From positions 434,001-498,000 of the forward strand of contig NZ_JAUSWB010000001.1 of assembly GCF_030814955.1 (NCBI RefSeq): DNA of 64,000 nt, in the 5' to 3' direction. Under the pieces are notes generated by a model. The model was given only the letters and a program-made list of their open reading frames with translations. It did no database searches and was not told the DNA's origin. This stretch comes from Planomicrobium stackebrandtii (GTDB lineage Bacteria; Bacillota; Bacilli; Bacillales_A; Planococcaceae). The position numbers were made by a program, and so were the translations under genes. Positions 10,422 to 18,035 of this stretch are shown one piece after another; position 1 is the first letter of the stretch, and each line of letters opens with the position of its first letter.

Positions 10422-11156
10422 TCATTGTTTGGTGCAGCCAAAAGCCAAAATGATGGGTATCCGCTTTCTTCTCGTATACTCCGTTTCATCCGCAAAGTGC
10501 TGCCGTTTTGGCATGCCTTCTTGAAGTCCTGTAACCGCGAAGCCTGCTTTGGTCAACGCTGTAAAATAGCTTTCGATGGTCCGATGGTGCTTAACCACTA
10601 ACTTATCGATCCACGGCTCTTCACGTTCTCCTTCCGCAAAATAATTATCTACAATCCAGTTGCTTCTTTTTCCGCCCGATTTTTTACTTTCGAAAGTAGA
10701 TGTCGTCAGCGGATGCTGGACACTGAAAACAAACTTTCCTAGAGGCTTTAATGTTCGATGGATATTTCGGAACACCTCATCTACAGTGGGCAAATAATGG
10801 ATTGCCAAGCGCGAAGCAACAATGTCGTAGCTTTCTTTCGGGTAATCGAATGATTCCATTGTCGCTAAAGTTATATGCGCATCCAGACCCTTCAGATTTT
10901 GAGCTGCCAGCTCCTCCATTCCTTTAGACCCTTCGACTCCATGATAGTTGCCTGCACCCGCATGGAGAAGTTCTTTTCCAAACTGTGCGTCCCCACAGCC
11001 TAAATCGAGTATCTGTTTGTTTTGGACGGCTCCAAGCAATTCGTAGATCATCGGCTTTTCAATGCTGTTATTCGGACTATCCGTTCGATTCCTTCTTTGC
11101 AGGTAGTTGGCTAAAAAATCTTTCTCTTCATATACACTTGAACCTTTGAATTTCAT
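10422..11156 (-). CDS. Class I SAM-dependent methyltransferase
   Basis: 244 aa. Rossmann-type methyltransferase: motif I ILDLGCGDAQFG (~residues 54-65), motif II acidic EG at the end of strand 2, and SFDYPKESYDIV as motif IV. It transfers a methyl group from S-adenosylmethionine to an unknown, probably small-molecule, substrate in the cytosol. ATG at 11156. It lies between hairpins at 10354 and 11201, so it is likely monocistronic. Confidence 0.85.
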   Translation of the reverse strand: MKFKGSSVYEEKDFLANYLQRRNRTDSPNNSIEKPMIYELLGAVQNKQILDLGCGDAQFGKELLHAGAGNYHGVEGSKGMEELAAQNLKGLDAHITLATMESFDYPKESYDIVASRLAIHYLPTVDEVFRNIHRTLKPLGKFVFSVQHPLTTSTFESKKSGGKRSNWIVDNYFAEGEREEPWIDKLVVKHHRTIESYFTALTKAGFAVTGLQEGMPKRQHFADETEYTRRKRIPIILAFGCTKQ

Positions 11157-11200
11157 GTAATCCCTCCATTGTCAGATTAGTCGCTTGTAAATATGTGCTC

Positions 11201-11242
11201 AAAAAAAGGCGCCGCATAAGCAGCACCCCTGTGCAGCTTATC
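11201..11242 (-). terminator. Hairpin terminator, atypical spacing
   Basis: Minus-strand stem ATAAGC..GCAC-AGGG-GTGC..GCTTAT, then the palindrome GGCGCC and T7. The T-run is about 8 nt from the main stem. It follows the 64-aa gene. Confidence 0.5.
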
Positions 11243-11255
11243 AAGAAAGATTCTT

Positions 11256-11450
11256 CTACAATTCGCTGACTTTTATATATTTAACTAAATTGATTGTAAT
11301 GCGATAAATATGGCCTGTCTCCACATCAGAAATTTCATAAGTCCCATTGGAAGGAATTTTACCCAATGCCGACTCTTTGTCCACAGCCTCAACGTTATGA
11401 ACAATTGTATTTCCCTGATCAAAATTAAATTTTACTTGAAATGATTTCAT
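11256..11450 (-). CDS. Hypothetical small protein, 64 aa
   Basis: 64-aa soluble protein, probably a small beta-sheet fold, beginning MKSFQVKFNFDQG. ATG at 11450 follows AAAGGAGGCC. No family recognised. It sits upstream of the methyltransferase gene with a terminator-like hairpin between them. Confidence 0.65.
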   Translation of the reverse strand: MKSFQVKFNFDQGNTIVHNVEAVDKESALGKIPSNGTYEISDVETGHIYRITINLVKYIKVSEL

Positions 11451-11512
11451 GCGATGGCCTCCTTTGAACTATTTACTTTGTCTCCGTGAATCAGTCTACC
11501 ATATTCTATGTT

Positions 11513-11944
11513 TTATTGCTGTTTGTATAGTTCCTTATACATGAGCACTTTCAGCGCCAGCATTTCTTCTTCATTTAAATCTTCTTCCAGTTCCTGAATC
11601 ACTTGTTCAGCGGACATCGTGCCATCCTCAATTCCCGATTTCATTTTAGCCAAGTCGGTTATGCCCACCTTTTTTATCACGGTACCCGCTGCATCGCCGC
11701 TTGTTTCAAATGGCAAAGATTCGCTGTCCTGTTCCGCAATTTGAGCTTCTTCTATGTACTCCAGCATCTGTGGGTCGCTTTCTACATACTCAACTATTTT
11801 GTCCATCTGGCCAGTATTCCGCAACTCTTCCGTCGCTTCTGCAACCAAACGATCCGCTGAGAAATCCGGGCCTACCACATAAGCCCCAATTCCCGCAAAA
11901 GAAAAAAAGATGAGGAAGATAAGGATTGTCATCAAAAAGCGCAT
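11513..11944 (-). CDS. Hypothetical membrane-anchored acidic protein
   Basis: 143 aa. N-terminal signal-anchor or signal peptide (residues ~4-24, hydrophobic and Phe/Ile-rich) followed by an acidic, helical extracytoplasmic domain (EELEEDLNEEEMLALKVLMYKELYKQ). The ribosome site AAGGGGGTTCGGCT precedes the ATG. Similar short secreted helical proteins are common in Bacillales, but I do not recognise a named family. Confidence 0.65.
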   Translation of the reverse strand: MRFLMTILIFLIFFSFAGIGAYVVGPDFSADRLVAEATEELRNTGQMDKIVEYVESDPQMLEYIEEAQIAEQDSESLPFETSGDAAGTVIKKVGITDLAKMKSGIEDGTMSAEQVIQELEEDLNEEEMLALKVLMYKELYKQQ

Positions 11945-12022
11945 AGCCGAACCCCCTTGGTTTTTAGATTATTATAACAGTAGACGGTCAAAAGTGTATA
12001 AAGTTTCCAAAAAAGAAAAAAA

Positions 12023-12056
12023 GAAAAACCCCGTTCCCAGTTCTTGCAGAACGGGC
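12023..12056 (-). terminator. Intrinsic terminator
   Basis: Minus-strand stem CCCGTTC / GAACGGG (12049-12055 with 12030-12036) followed by GTTTTTC; downstream of the 63-aa gene. Confidence 0.75.
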
Positions 12057-12092
12057 GCGAGATCTTCTTTTCAGTTCAGCACATTCTTTAAC

Positions 12093-12284
12093 TTATGATC
12101 GTTTCTGCTGCTCGGCAATCCACCAGTCTATGTGTTCTAAGTTAAAAATCACAGTATCCTGGAATGCTTTGCGGTGCGGAATCTTTCTTTTCGACATCAA
12201 ATCTGTAATCTGCTCTGCAGCCAGCGGATAATTTACTGACTCCAAATACTCAATGAGGCTTGGAAGTCCTTGTATTTTCCTCAA
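12093..12284 (-). CDS. Hypothetical small protein, helix-turn-helix-like
   Basis: 63 aa. The central segment (PLAAEQITDLMSKRKIPHRK) resembles the recognition region of small excisionase/MerR-type helix-turn-helix proteins and ends with an Ile/Trp-rich tail. TTG at 12284 is chosen because GGGAGGGG lies 6 nt upstream; the in-frame TTG at 12302 would place that site inside the gene. Function unknown. Confidence 0.6.
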   Translation of the reverse strand: MRKIQGLPSLIEYLESVNYPLAAEQITDLMSKRKIPHRKAFQDTVIFNLEHIDWWIAEQQKRS

Positions 12285-12362
12285 TTTAATCCCCTCCCAC
12301 AAAATCTTCCTTCGTTAAAAGGAAAATTCAGTATGAGTTATTAAACATAAAGGCTGCACTTA

Positions 12363-12390
12363 ATTATAACCTGAAAAATTCTGTTGTAAA
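12363..12390 (-). promoter_or_regulatory. Candidate promoter for the 63-aa gene
   Basis: Minus-strand TTTACA (12385-12390), 16-nt spacer, TATAAT (12363-12368). Apart from this, 12303-12528 shows nothing recognisable. Confidence 0.5.
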
Positions 12391-12528
12391 CAATTTAAAC
12401 ACTGAAATTTTTAATGAATTTTACAGATGTTTACCAACTTTAAAATGGAAGCTGTTGCTGAAGATGCAGGTTTTCTGCAATTCTATAGTTCAATATGAAC
12501 CATTCTTTTAATTCTGTCATATTTAAAT

Positions 12529-12558
12529 TAAAAAGCACCCCAAAGGGATGCTTTTTTT
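12529..12558 (-). terminator. Intrinsic terminator of the DUF2294 gene
   Basis: Minus-strand stem AAAGCATCCC / GGGGTGCTTT with T-run, starting at the stop codon itself. Confidence 0.8.
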
Positions 12559-13255
12559 AATTATATTTTTGCAATACCAGAACGGCGTACCCTTTGTCTT
12601 CGTTAAAATTCCAGTCCATGTAAATCTCACGTATGGAACATTTCAGGATGCTCTCTAAATTAGATTGTTTAAAAAGGTTTTGCTCTATTGGCCGTTTTGC
12701 CAATTTCAGTGTTTTTGTAAATCCTAAGTTAATTAGTTCTTTTTCAAGCAGCGTAAATATATCTATGCGCCGAATCAGTAAGGATCTATCACTCAGCCAA
12801 AACACCTCCGTCGATCCCGGTTCTTTTTGGCTCACTTCACTAACCTTGCTGATCTCCTCCAGAAGATCTTTTTTGTTTACATCTTCTAGCCATAGCTGTT
12901 TTTCAATTTTTCCTTCTTTGAGGATAGCCAGGATCATGCCAGATTTTCCATCTAAGTTCCAATCGGCATATAGTTCAACTACATCAAGCTCTGCTTCTTT
13001 CCAAAAACTTCTTTTGAACTCACTTTTAATTTCGTCCATCATCAAGTCTCTAAGCTCAAAAACTTTGGTGCCTTCATTTTTACTAAGAAGAATCTTCTCC
13101 ACAGGCGATATAAATTCTCTAATTTGAATACAGACATACGGATGCACTATATTTACATAAACTGACTTTGGCCCTTTGCCGAAATGGGTTCGCAGGATTG
13201 TTGAAGAAAGTCTGCTGACAACTGATTCCATCGTCTTCACTTTCTCATTCACCAT
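12557..13255 (-). CDS. DUF2294 protein, two-repeat version
   Basis: 232 aa. Residues ~1-115 match the DUF2294 pattern (HFGKGPKSVYVNIVHPYVC, then an REFISPVEKILL segment); the C-terminal half appears to be a diverged second copy, as each half ends in a YxDWN sequence (YADWNLDGK and YMDWNFNED). Single-copy DUF2294 proteins are ~120 aa. Function unknown. ATG 13255 is chosen on AGAGGGGC; the start at 13306 has no site. Confidence 0.75.
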   Translation of the reverse strand: MVNEKVKTMESVVSRLSSTILRTHFGKGPKSVYVNIVHPYVCIQIREFISPVEKILLSKNEGTKVFELRDLMMDEIKSEFKRSFWKEAELDVVELYADWNLDGKSGMILAILKEGKIEKQLWLEDVNKKDLLEEISKVSEVSQKEPGSTEVFWLSDRSLLIRRIDIFTLLEKELINLGFTKTLKLAKRPIEQNLFKQSNLESILKCSIREIYMDWNFNEDKGYAVLVLQKYN

Positions 13256-13423
13256 TTTGCTGCCCCTCTGAATGGAAGAAACTGTTCCTTCCATTAAACT
13301 AAGCATACAGGAAATGGGCAGTGGCTCATACGATTCGCGCTTATTGTGCTGATGGTAGGAGATTATTATATATTTGAAGAGTAGAGAAAAGTTGCTTGTA
13401 GCTATTCAAATTGCCTTAAATAC

Positions 13424-13458
13424 AAAAAAACCGCCGAAGCCCAAAAGCTTCAGCGGTT
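13424..13458 (-). terminator. Original glnA terminator, displaced by the prophage
   Basis: Minus-strand stem AACCGCTGAAGC / GCTTCGGCGGTT (one mismatch) followed by T7. It lies 13 bp beyond attL, at the point where glnA would end if the prophage were absent. Confidence 0.85.
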
Positions 13459-13470
13459 CCAGTTTAACTA

Positions 13471-13509
13471 TTAATACATTTTCAAGTATTGCTCGCGTTC
13501 CCAAGGGTG
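13471..13509. repeat. attL core (39-bp direct repeat)
   Basis: Identical to 63514-63552. It encodes the last twelve codons and stop of glnA. Similarity continues for 14 bp (13510-13523 vs 63553-63566, 12 of 14 identical), and the differences are silent in the glnA frame. Confidence 0.95.
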
Positions 13510-13620
13510 GACGCTTGTGCGGATTATATACCCGCTGTTTTTAAGTGTGTTTGTGTGAGGTGAGTTATTAATAAATCAACGTTCTTAAAAAATACTCTGT
13601 TTATTTGTGTTTATTTGTAG

Positions 13621-13669
13621 TTGGGCAGTTGGGCAAAAGTTGGGCAATTTCTAAAATGCTTGTTGGGCA
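13621..13669 (+). repeat. TTGGGCA repeats, candidate integrase arm sites (left)
   Basis: Four copies of TTGGGCA at 13621, 13629, 13640 and 13663, about 110-160 bp inside attL. The same word occurs at 63415 with a variant TTGGACA at 63426, close to the other att site. This placement fits arm-type binding sites of a tyrosine integrase. Confidence 0.6.
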
Positions 13670-13830
13670 AAAAAGGAGTCTCTATAAAATGAGTTCCTTC
13701 TATATAAAAGGAGTCTTGTTTATATATTTTCTAATGCCTGTTTTGACTCTCCTTTTCATTCAAATAATGGAACATAAAAGTTTTAATAAATAATACACAA
13801 GTGAGTTAATTTTACGGGTATTAATTTTGG

Positions 13831-13851
13831 TACTAATGGGGTATATTAGTA
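13831..13851. promoter_or_regulatory. Inverted repeat in the Panacea operon promoter
   Basis: TACTAAT-GGGGTAT-ATTAGTA, perfect 7-bp arms, overlapping a TATATT -10-like element (13842-13847) upstream of the Panacea gene. It could be an operator for autorepression. Otherwise 13510-13914 holds only the arm-site repeats. Confidence 0.5.
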
Positions 13852-13914
13852 ATGAACAGTTTTAATATAATTATTTATTCAGTTAATTATATTAATTCAA
13901 AAGGAGGGGTTTTT

Positions 13915-14373
13915 TTGGCAAAAGCAATGGATGTTGCTAATTATTTAATTCACCTTAGAGATTTGGATGAAGAAAGTGGCCACTACTTTTCCCTAACCAA
14001 TTTAAAACTTCAAAAAATACTATATTATTGTCAAGGCGGCCATTACAAATGGGACAATGATATCTTGATTACAGATTCTCTATTTGAAGCTTGGGATTAT
14101 GGTCCAGTTATTAGAGAGGTTTATGCTTATTTTAAAAAGTTCGGTCAAAATGATATACAAACTGACGAGTATAATTTTGATAATCTGACTCCTTCGCAAA
14201 AAGATACAATTGAGGCTGTCTGGACTCAATTAAAGGACATGAGCGCTTTTCAGCTTGTTGATCAAACTCATAAAGAAGCACCTTGGACAGATGCCCAACA
14301 AAACTTCAAAGTTTTCATAGAGAATGAAGCAATAAGAAATTTCTTCCGTGTGAATGAGGAGGTTCATAATTGA
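13915..14373 (+). CDS. Panacea-domain (DUF4065) protein, probable antitoxin
   Basis: 152 aa. It has the Panacea/DUF4065 signature: LTNLKLQKILYYCQGGHYKW near residues 25-45 and FEAWDYGPVIREVYAYF at ~55-75. This domain is known as a promiscuous antitoxin (also SocA/GepA-like) that neutralises unrelated toxins encoded next to it. Start is TTG 13915, 7 nt after AAGGAGG; the upstream ATG 13852 has no site. Its TGA overlaps the TTG start of the next gene, so the two are translated as a pair. AT-rich, unlike the phage backbone. Confidence 0.85.
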   Translation: MAKAMDVANYLIHLRDLDEESGHYFSLTNLKLQKILYYCQGGHYKWDNDILITDSLFEAWDYGPVIREVYAYFKKFGQNDIQTDEYNFDNLTPSQKDTIEAVWTQLKDMSAFQLVDQTHKEAPWTDAQQNFKVFIENEAIRNFFRVNEEVHN

Positions 14374-16325
14374 ATCTCCTTTTTTTAATGTCGACGTTTA
14401 AAGATTTTTTTGATATTTTGACGACGTTTTCACAAGACTTTTATGATTTTGTTTTTCCATCTAGCCAACTAACTACTAGTAAAATTACAAACTATATCTC
14501 AAATACAAATAGAGTAGTTATATTTATTTTAGGATTAACAGTCTCGGCTAATATATATATTTACACTACACGAATAAAAATTTCGTCTTCAATAATGTGG
14601 GCATCTTATCAAATTGGGTTGCTTACTTTTAATATTGTAGTAAATTTGTTTATTATATTCACGGGAATGCTGATATCTAATTATAATTTTATAATTGATT
14701 ATCAAGTAACAAGCACAACCTTAAAAAACTTCTTAATCTTTTATTCACTTTTAAATCTAGTTTCAATAGCTCTATTTATAATTACACTAATCAATTTTAT
14801 TTTAGGTTTTAAGATTGATTACAATATGAAAAGATTTAATAAAAAGATCAATAAAAGAATATACCCCACCAGTCCTATTATTCTATTCAGAGAAAGAAAA
14901 CAAATATTGAAAAACTCTGAAGAGATATTAAATATAATAATTAGGAATCATAAGAATCAAAAATATAGTTACTCATTGATATCGAGAGCGATAAATACCC
15001 ATCAACCTATGGTAGTTCTAAAAAAGCTACTTTTATCAACTCTAAAATATACAATTGCTGTAGATGAATTTTTTCAAATAATTTCTCGAAGAGTAAATAC
15101 TCGAGTTATTAGAACCGTAAGTTTGTCACAAAAAGAAGTAAAAAATCTTATATTGGATATTGAAATCCACTGTCAAAATTTGACCTACACCATTGAAAAA
15201 AAGTCTGATAAAAGTATGGAAGAGCATCTTACTAGGTGGAATTCTACTTTCAGCAAGCTTGCAATGATGCTATTCCACGTCAAACAAGAAAATAATGTTC
15301 CAAAACCTTTAAGTGATATTTATCAGGGTTTACTACACCAACACTCGAAACTAATTTTAGCAACTTCGGGTAGCTATGATTACCGGACTTATAATAAAAC
15401 ATTATTGATTTCAATGTTTACTGGTTTAGCATACAAGGACGAAATATACACAAATATAACTAAAGAAGAATTTGGTTTAAGAGCCTCAAAGTTAGAAGAA
15501 ATTTATTTTAAAGAATTGTACTCACTATTTATTAATTTAATAAAAAATGACAACTTTGAAATATTTGAACTGTTACAATCTGATGAGTTGGGAATCGATT
15601 CTTTTATGAACTCTCCTAAAGAAAATGCTATGTATTTTGGTAATAAGTCTCGGAAAGAGCGTTTTGAGCATCTATTCCTTTCTGTTTTGATAAGCATGAT
15701 AGAGCTTCAGATTACTCAAAAACTGTCTACTATAATGGCTATTTTTCTCACTTTGGTTGAAGAAGAGAAGAAACCAGATAATAGCAAAGCTCTTTCAGTA
15801 CTTTCTAGTAAAAAGAAAAAAACAGTTCAGGATGAGGTAAAACAGAGAGACTTGATAATAAATTTATCGCATGAGAATAAAGTTGGTTTGTACTACGCTG
15901 CAGTAAAAGCAAATGAAATAGAGAACTATAGTGCAGCCGGATATATCATTAAAATTCTCTCTTCAAATTTAACTTATATTTCTTTAAGTAAAGCAATGAC
16001 TGATATTACTAAGAAAAGTTTATTAGAAAAAAACATAAGTTACGATACTGGAGTCCATAAAGTTGACTTTAATGATTTTTCTTATAAATATTGCGTTGAT
16101 AAAACTTTCATTTTAATTAATGCACAATTTTATTTAATCGGCGATTTTGATTACACAAAAGATATATTAGAAATATTTTCTAATATCGATGTTCCCTATT
16201 TTGTGAGCAAAATTGAAACTAAGCAAAAAGATTATAATATGCTGGCATTAAATAAAGACAAACTAGAAAAATTCCAAGATTTGGTGCTAACTTCTTTGAC
16301 TGATGAAGTTTTAGCTGATAAATAG
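14370..16325 (+). CDS. Large membrane protein paired with Panacea; candidate toxin/effector
   Basis: 651 aa, TTG start with AGGAGGT 6 nt upstream, overlapping the Panacea stop. Three hydrophobic segments lie at residues ~48-65, ~76-103 and ~120-146; the remaining ~500 residues are Lys/Ile/Leu-rich, mostly helical and probably cytosolic. I recognise no nuclease, NTPase or transferase motif. The operon sits at the prophage edge with its own promoter region and terminator, is very AT-rich and opposes the lysis genes. By context it is the partner neutralised by Panacea, and could depolarise or permeabilise the membrane on phage infection. The function is inferred. Confidence 0.6.
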   Translation: MNLLFLMSTFKDFFDILTTFSQDFYDFVFPSSQLTTSKITNYISNTNRVVIFILGLTVSANIYIYTTRIKISSSIMWASYQIGLLTFNIVVNLFIIFTGMLISNYNFIIDYQVTSTTLKNFLIFYSLLNLVSIALFIITLINFILGFKIDYNMKRFNKKINKRIYPTSPIILFRERKQILKNSEEILNIIIRNHKNQKYSYSLISRAINTHQPMVVLKKLLLSTLKYTIAVDEFFQIISRRVNTRVIRTVSLSQKEVKNLILDIEIHCQNLTYTIEKKSDKSMEEHLTRWNSTFSKLAMMLFHVKQENNVPKPLSDIYQGLLHQHSKLILATSGSYDYRTYNKTLLISMFTGLAYKDEIYTNITKEEFGLRASKLEEIYFKELYSLFINLIKNDNFEIFELLQSDELGIDSFMNSPKENAMYFGNKSRKERFEHLFLSVLISMIELQITQKLSTIMAIFLTLVEEEKKPDNSKALSVLSSKKKKTVQDEVKQRDLIINLSHENKVGLYYAAVKANEIENYSAAGYIIKILSSNLTYISLSKAMTDITKKSLLEKNISYDTGVHKVDFNDFSYKYCVDKTFILINAQFYLIGDFDYTKDILEIFSNIDVPYFVSKIETKQKDYNMLALNKDKLEKFQDLVLTSLTDEVLADK

Positions 16326-16332
16326 GAATAAC

Positions 16333-16371
16333 AAAACCCTCAGCCGCTTTTATGGTTGAGGGCTTTTTCTT
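16333..16371. terminator. Bidirectional terminator closing the Panacea operon
   Basis: Stem CCCTCAGCC / GGTTGAGGG with T-run on the plus side and a shorter one on the minus side, between the convergent 651-aa gene and the yolD-like gene. Confidence 0.85.
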
Positions 16372-16734
16372 TCAATCAATCATCCAGACGCCGATCAGTT
16401 CATTCATTGGCAACCGATGAACTCCCATTGGATCTTTGTAAACAATGGAACGTGTATGGCCATCCAGCTTCTGAATAATTCCGATGTGATAATGAAACTT
16501 TTTATCCTTCCACGACTTCATTTTCACCTGGCACATCCGTTGCGCAGCCAAGATCAATTCTTCCTGTAGCAGTTGCAGATCGTATTCATCCAAATCCGGC
16601 TTTGCTTCTTGTTTATCCTCTTCGTACCAAGCACGGATTAAATCCACATGTTCGGTCAACATCATTCCCTGCCACTTAATCACTCCGCGGTCCTTGATAT
16701 TCCCCACCTGTTTTAAATGTTTATTTACTTTCAT
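16372..16734 (-). CDS. YolD-like protein, SOS-controlled
   Basis: 120 aa. YolD-like domain: RGVIKWQGMMLTEHVDLIR near the N-terminus and a C-terminal beta region that reads like the family's VPMNEIIGV motif (LPMNELIGVWMID). YolD proteins usually accompany Y-family polymerases (UvrX/YqjW), but none is encoded here. ATG 16734 follows GAGGGGGTGG. A near-perfect LexA box lies in its promoter, so it should be induced by DNA damage. Confidence 0.8.
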   Translation of the reverse strand: MKVNKHLKQVGNIKDRGVIKWQGMMLTEHVDLIRAWYEEDKQEAKPDLDEYDLQLLQEELILAAQRMCQVKMKSWKDKKFHYHIGIIQKLDGHTRSIVYKDPMGVHRLPMNELIGVWMID

Positions 16735-16758
16735 ATTGACCACCCCCTCGTTAAAATA

Positions 16759-16772
16759 AGAACGTACGTTCT
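16759..16772. promoter_or_regulatory. LexA box upstream of yolD-like gene
   Basis: AGAACGTACGTTCT, within a 16-bp perfect palindrome (16758-16773). It fits Bacillus CGAAC-N4-GTTCG with only the outer bases changed, and overlaps a TATAAG/TATTAT -10-like element. Confidence 0.75.
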
Positions 16773-16816
16773 TATAATACCACTGAAATTGGATGAACAA
16801 TCCTATTTGGACAAAT

Positions 16817-16861
16817 AAAAAAAGCCTAATGACCGACTCCCGGCAAATCATTAGGCTTTTA
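16817..16861 (-). terminator. Late operon terminator after the endolysin
   Basis: Minus-strand stem AAGCCTAATGATTTGCC / GGTCATTAGGCTT with T7; marks the end of the late transcript. Confidence 0.85.
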
Positions 16862-16895
16862 GTGAAGTAATACTATTTAGTTTCCAACTCTTATT

Positions 16896-17750
16896 TTATT
16901 CCTTTAATTCTTTAAGCACAGCTTCAAAAACTCTGGCAGCAATAACGCCACTCTCTTCTCTTGAAGTGTTTTCTGTTGGTCTCGTTCCATCAGTAAAGCC
17001 AAGTTTTTTAGCTAGTACCGATTGACGATTGTACTCTACTTTCCATGCAGGTATCGGTTTGTCCACTTTAGGTTCCTCCTTTGGTTTTGTCACTGGTTTC
17101 GGTGCTGCTGGTTTCACAACCGGTTTCGGAGCAACGACTGGCTGGCTTTCTTCAAATTTAATGCCATACCAATTGCAAGCGGCCTTAGCTGCCACTCTAC
17201 CGCAACGCTTACGGTAATCAACTGTCAACATTAATTTCCGTGCTGCGTGGTTCGTAAAGAACTCCCACTCAATCAGGACGAAAGGTGCTGCTGTTTCTCG
17301 TACCAGATAGAAGTCTGTCCAAGTACCAGGAACACAAGGGAATAAGCCAGTGCCCCAAATCGGATAGCCTGGGAACTCTTTCTTGTATTCAGCCAGCACC
17401 ATTTGCGCCAACTTTTTGCCATTTGCTGAAGTATGCCAATAAAAAACACCAAAGCCTCTAACAGAAGATGCTCCGGCGTTTCCGTGATGCGACATCCCTA
17501 TTGAGGTATGATCTGATTGGTACTGCGCGTTGTAGTTAGCGATACGAGTAGCAAGTGAGACGTCTGCACGGTTAGAAGGTTGAGCACCATAGGTTGTCAG
17601 CTTACCTTTTAACAGGCGTTCGACTTCATCTCCGACTGCTGCATTAAACGAGTGCTCGGCCATTCCTGAAACGCCACCAGCAGCCGCGATTCCTTTGGAA
17701 GGTGGATAGGTATTAAAACCGTGCCCTTTGTCATTTAGTAATTTTGCCAT
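16896..17750 (-). CDS. Endolysin: N-acetylmuramoyl-L-alanine amidase
   Basis: 284 aa. N-terminal Amidase_3 domain (to ~residue 180): KGHGFNTY supplies the first Zn His, EHSFN the Glu, SHHGNA the second His, and FVLIEWEFFTNH the catalytic Glu. A Pro/Lys repeat linker (PKPVVKPAAPKPVTKPK) leads to an ~60-aa C-terminal domain likely binding the wall. It cleaves peptidoglycan stem peptides for lysis. ATG 17750 with GAGGGGGAA inside the end of the holin gene. No signal peptide, so it depends on the holin. Confidence 0.92.
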   Translation of the reverse strand: MAKLLNDKGHGFNTYPPSKGIAAAGGVSGMAEHSFNAAVGDEVERLLKGKLTTYGAQPSNRADVSLATRIANYNAQYQSDHTSIGMSHHGNAGASSVRGFGVFYWHTSANGKKLAQMVLAEYKKEFPGYPIWGTGLFPCVPGTWTDFYLVRETAAPFVLIEWEFFTNHAARKLMLTVDYRKRCGRVAAKAACNWYGIKFEESQPVVAPKPVVKPAAPKPVTKPKEEPKVDKPIPAWKVEYNRQSVLAKKLGFTDGTRPTENTSREESGVIAARVFEAVLKELKE

Positions 17751-17751
17751 C

Positions 17752-18021
17752 TTAAAATTCCCCCTCTTTCGGTTGTCCATCACGCTGTTTCACCAATTCA
17801 AAAAGGCCGGTAGCGGCTAGACCTGCTAAACCACCTGCCCATAGTCGATTGACGTAATCTAAATCGGTGAACGGTTGTGCTATTAAACCTATCAGTAAGC
17901 CGACTAGGAGAGCCAGAACTGGAATAAAGTTGATGGGCATGTTCACTGCCTTTTTGATCATTTCAACTAATGCTGTGATAATCGGTGCGAGAACTGCTGC
18001 GAATATTAATACTGCTGCCAT
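17752..18021 (-). CDS. Holin (A118 Hol118-like)
   Basis: 89 aa with an N-terminal helix (~3-25), a second (~32-50) and a third amphipathic one around LWAGGLAGLAATGLFE, then a charged tail. The WAG-LAG-TGLFE pattern is close to that of Listeria phage A118 holin. It forms membrane lesions that let the endolysin reach the wall. GGAGG precedes the ATG; the gene lies directly upstream of the amidase. Confidence 0.88.
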   Translation of the reverse strand: MAAVLIFAAVLAPIITALVEMIKKAVNMPINFIPVLALLVGLLIGLIAQPFTDLDYVNRLWAGGLAGLAATGLFELVKQRDGQPKEGEF

Positions 18022-18035
18022 TGTAATTCCTCCTT

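Noticed and set aside
13605..13793. 62-codon plus-strand reading frame next to attL
   Set aside because: It runs across the TTGGGCA repeats, has no ribosome site and its composition looks non-coding.
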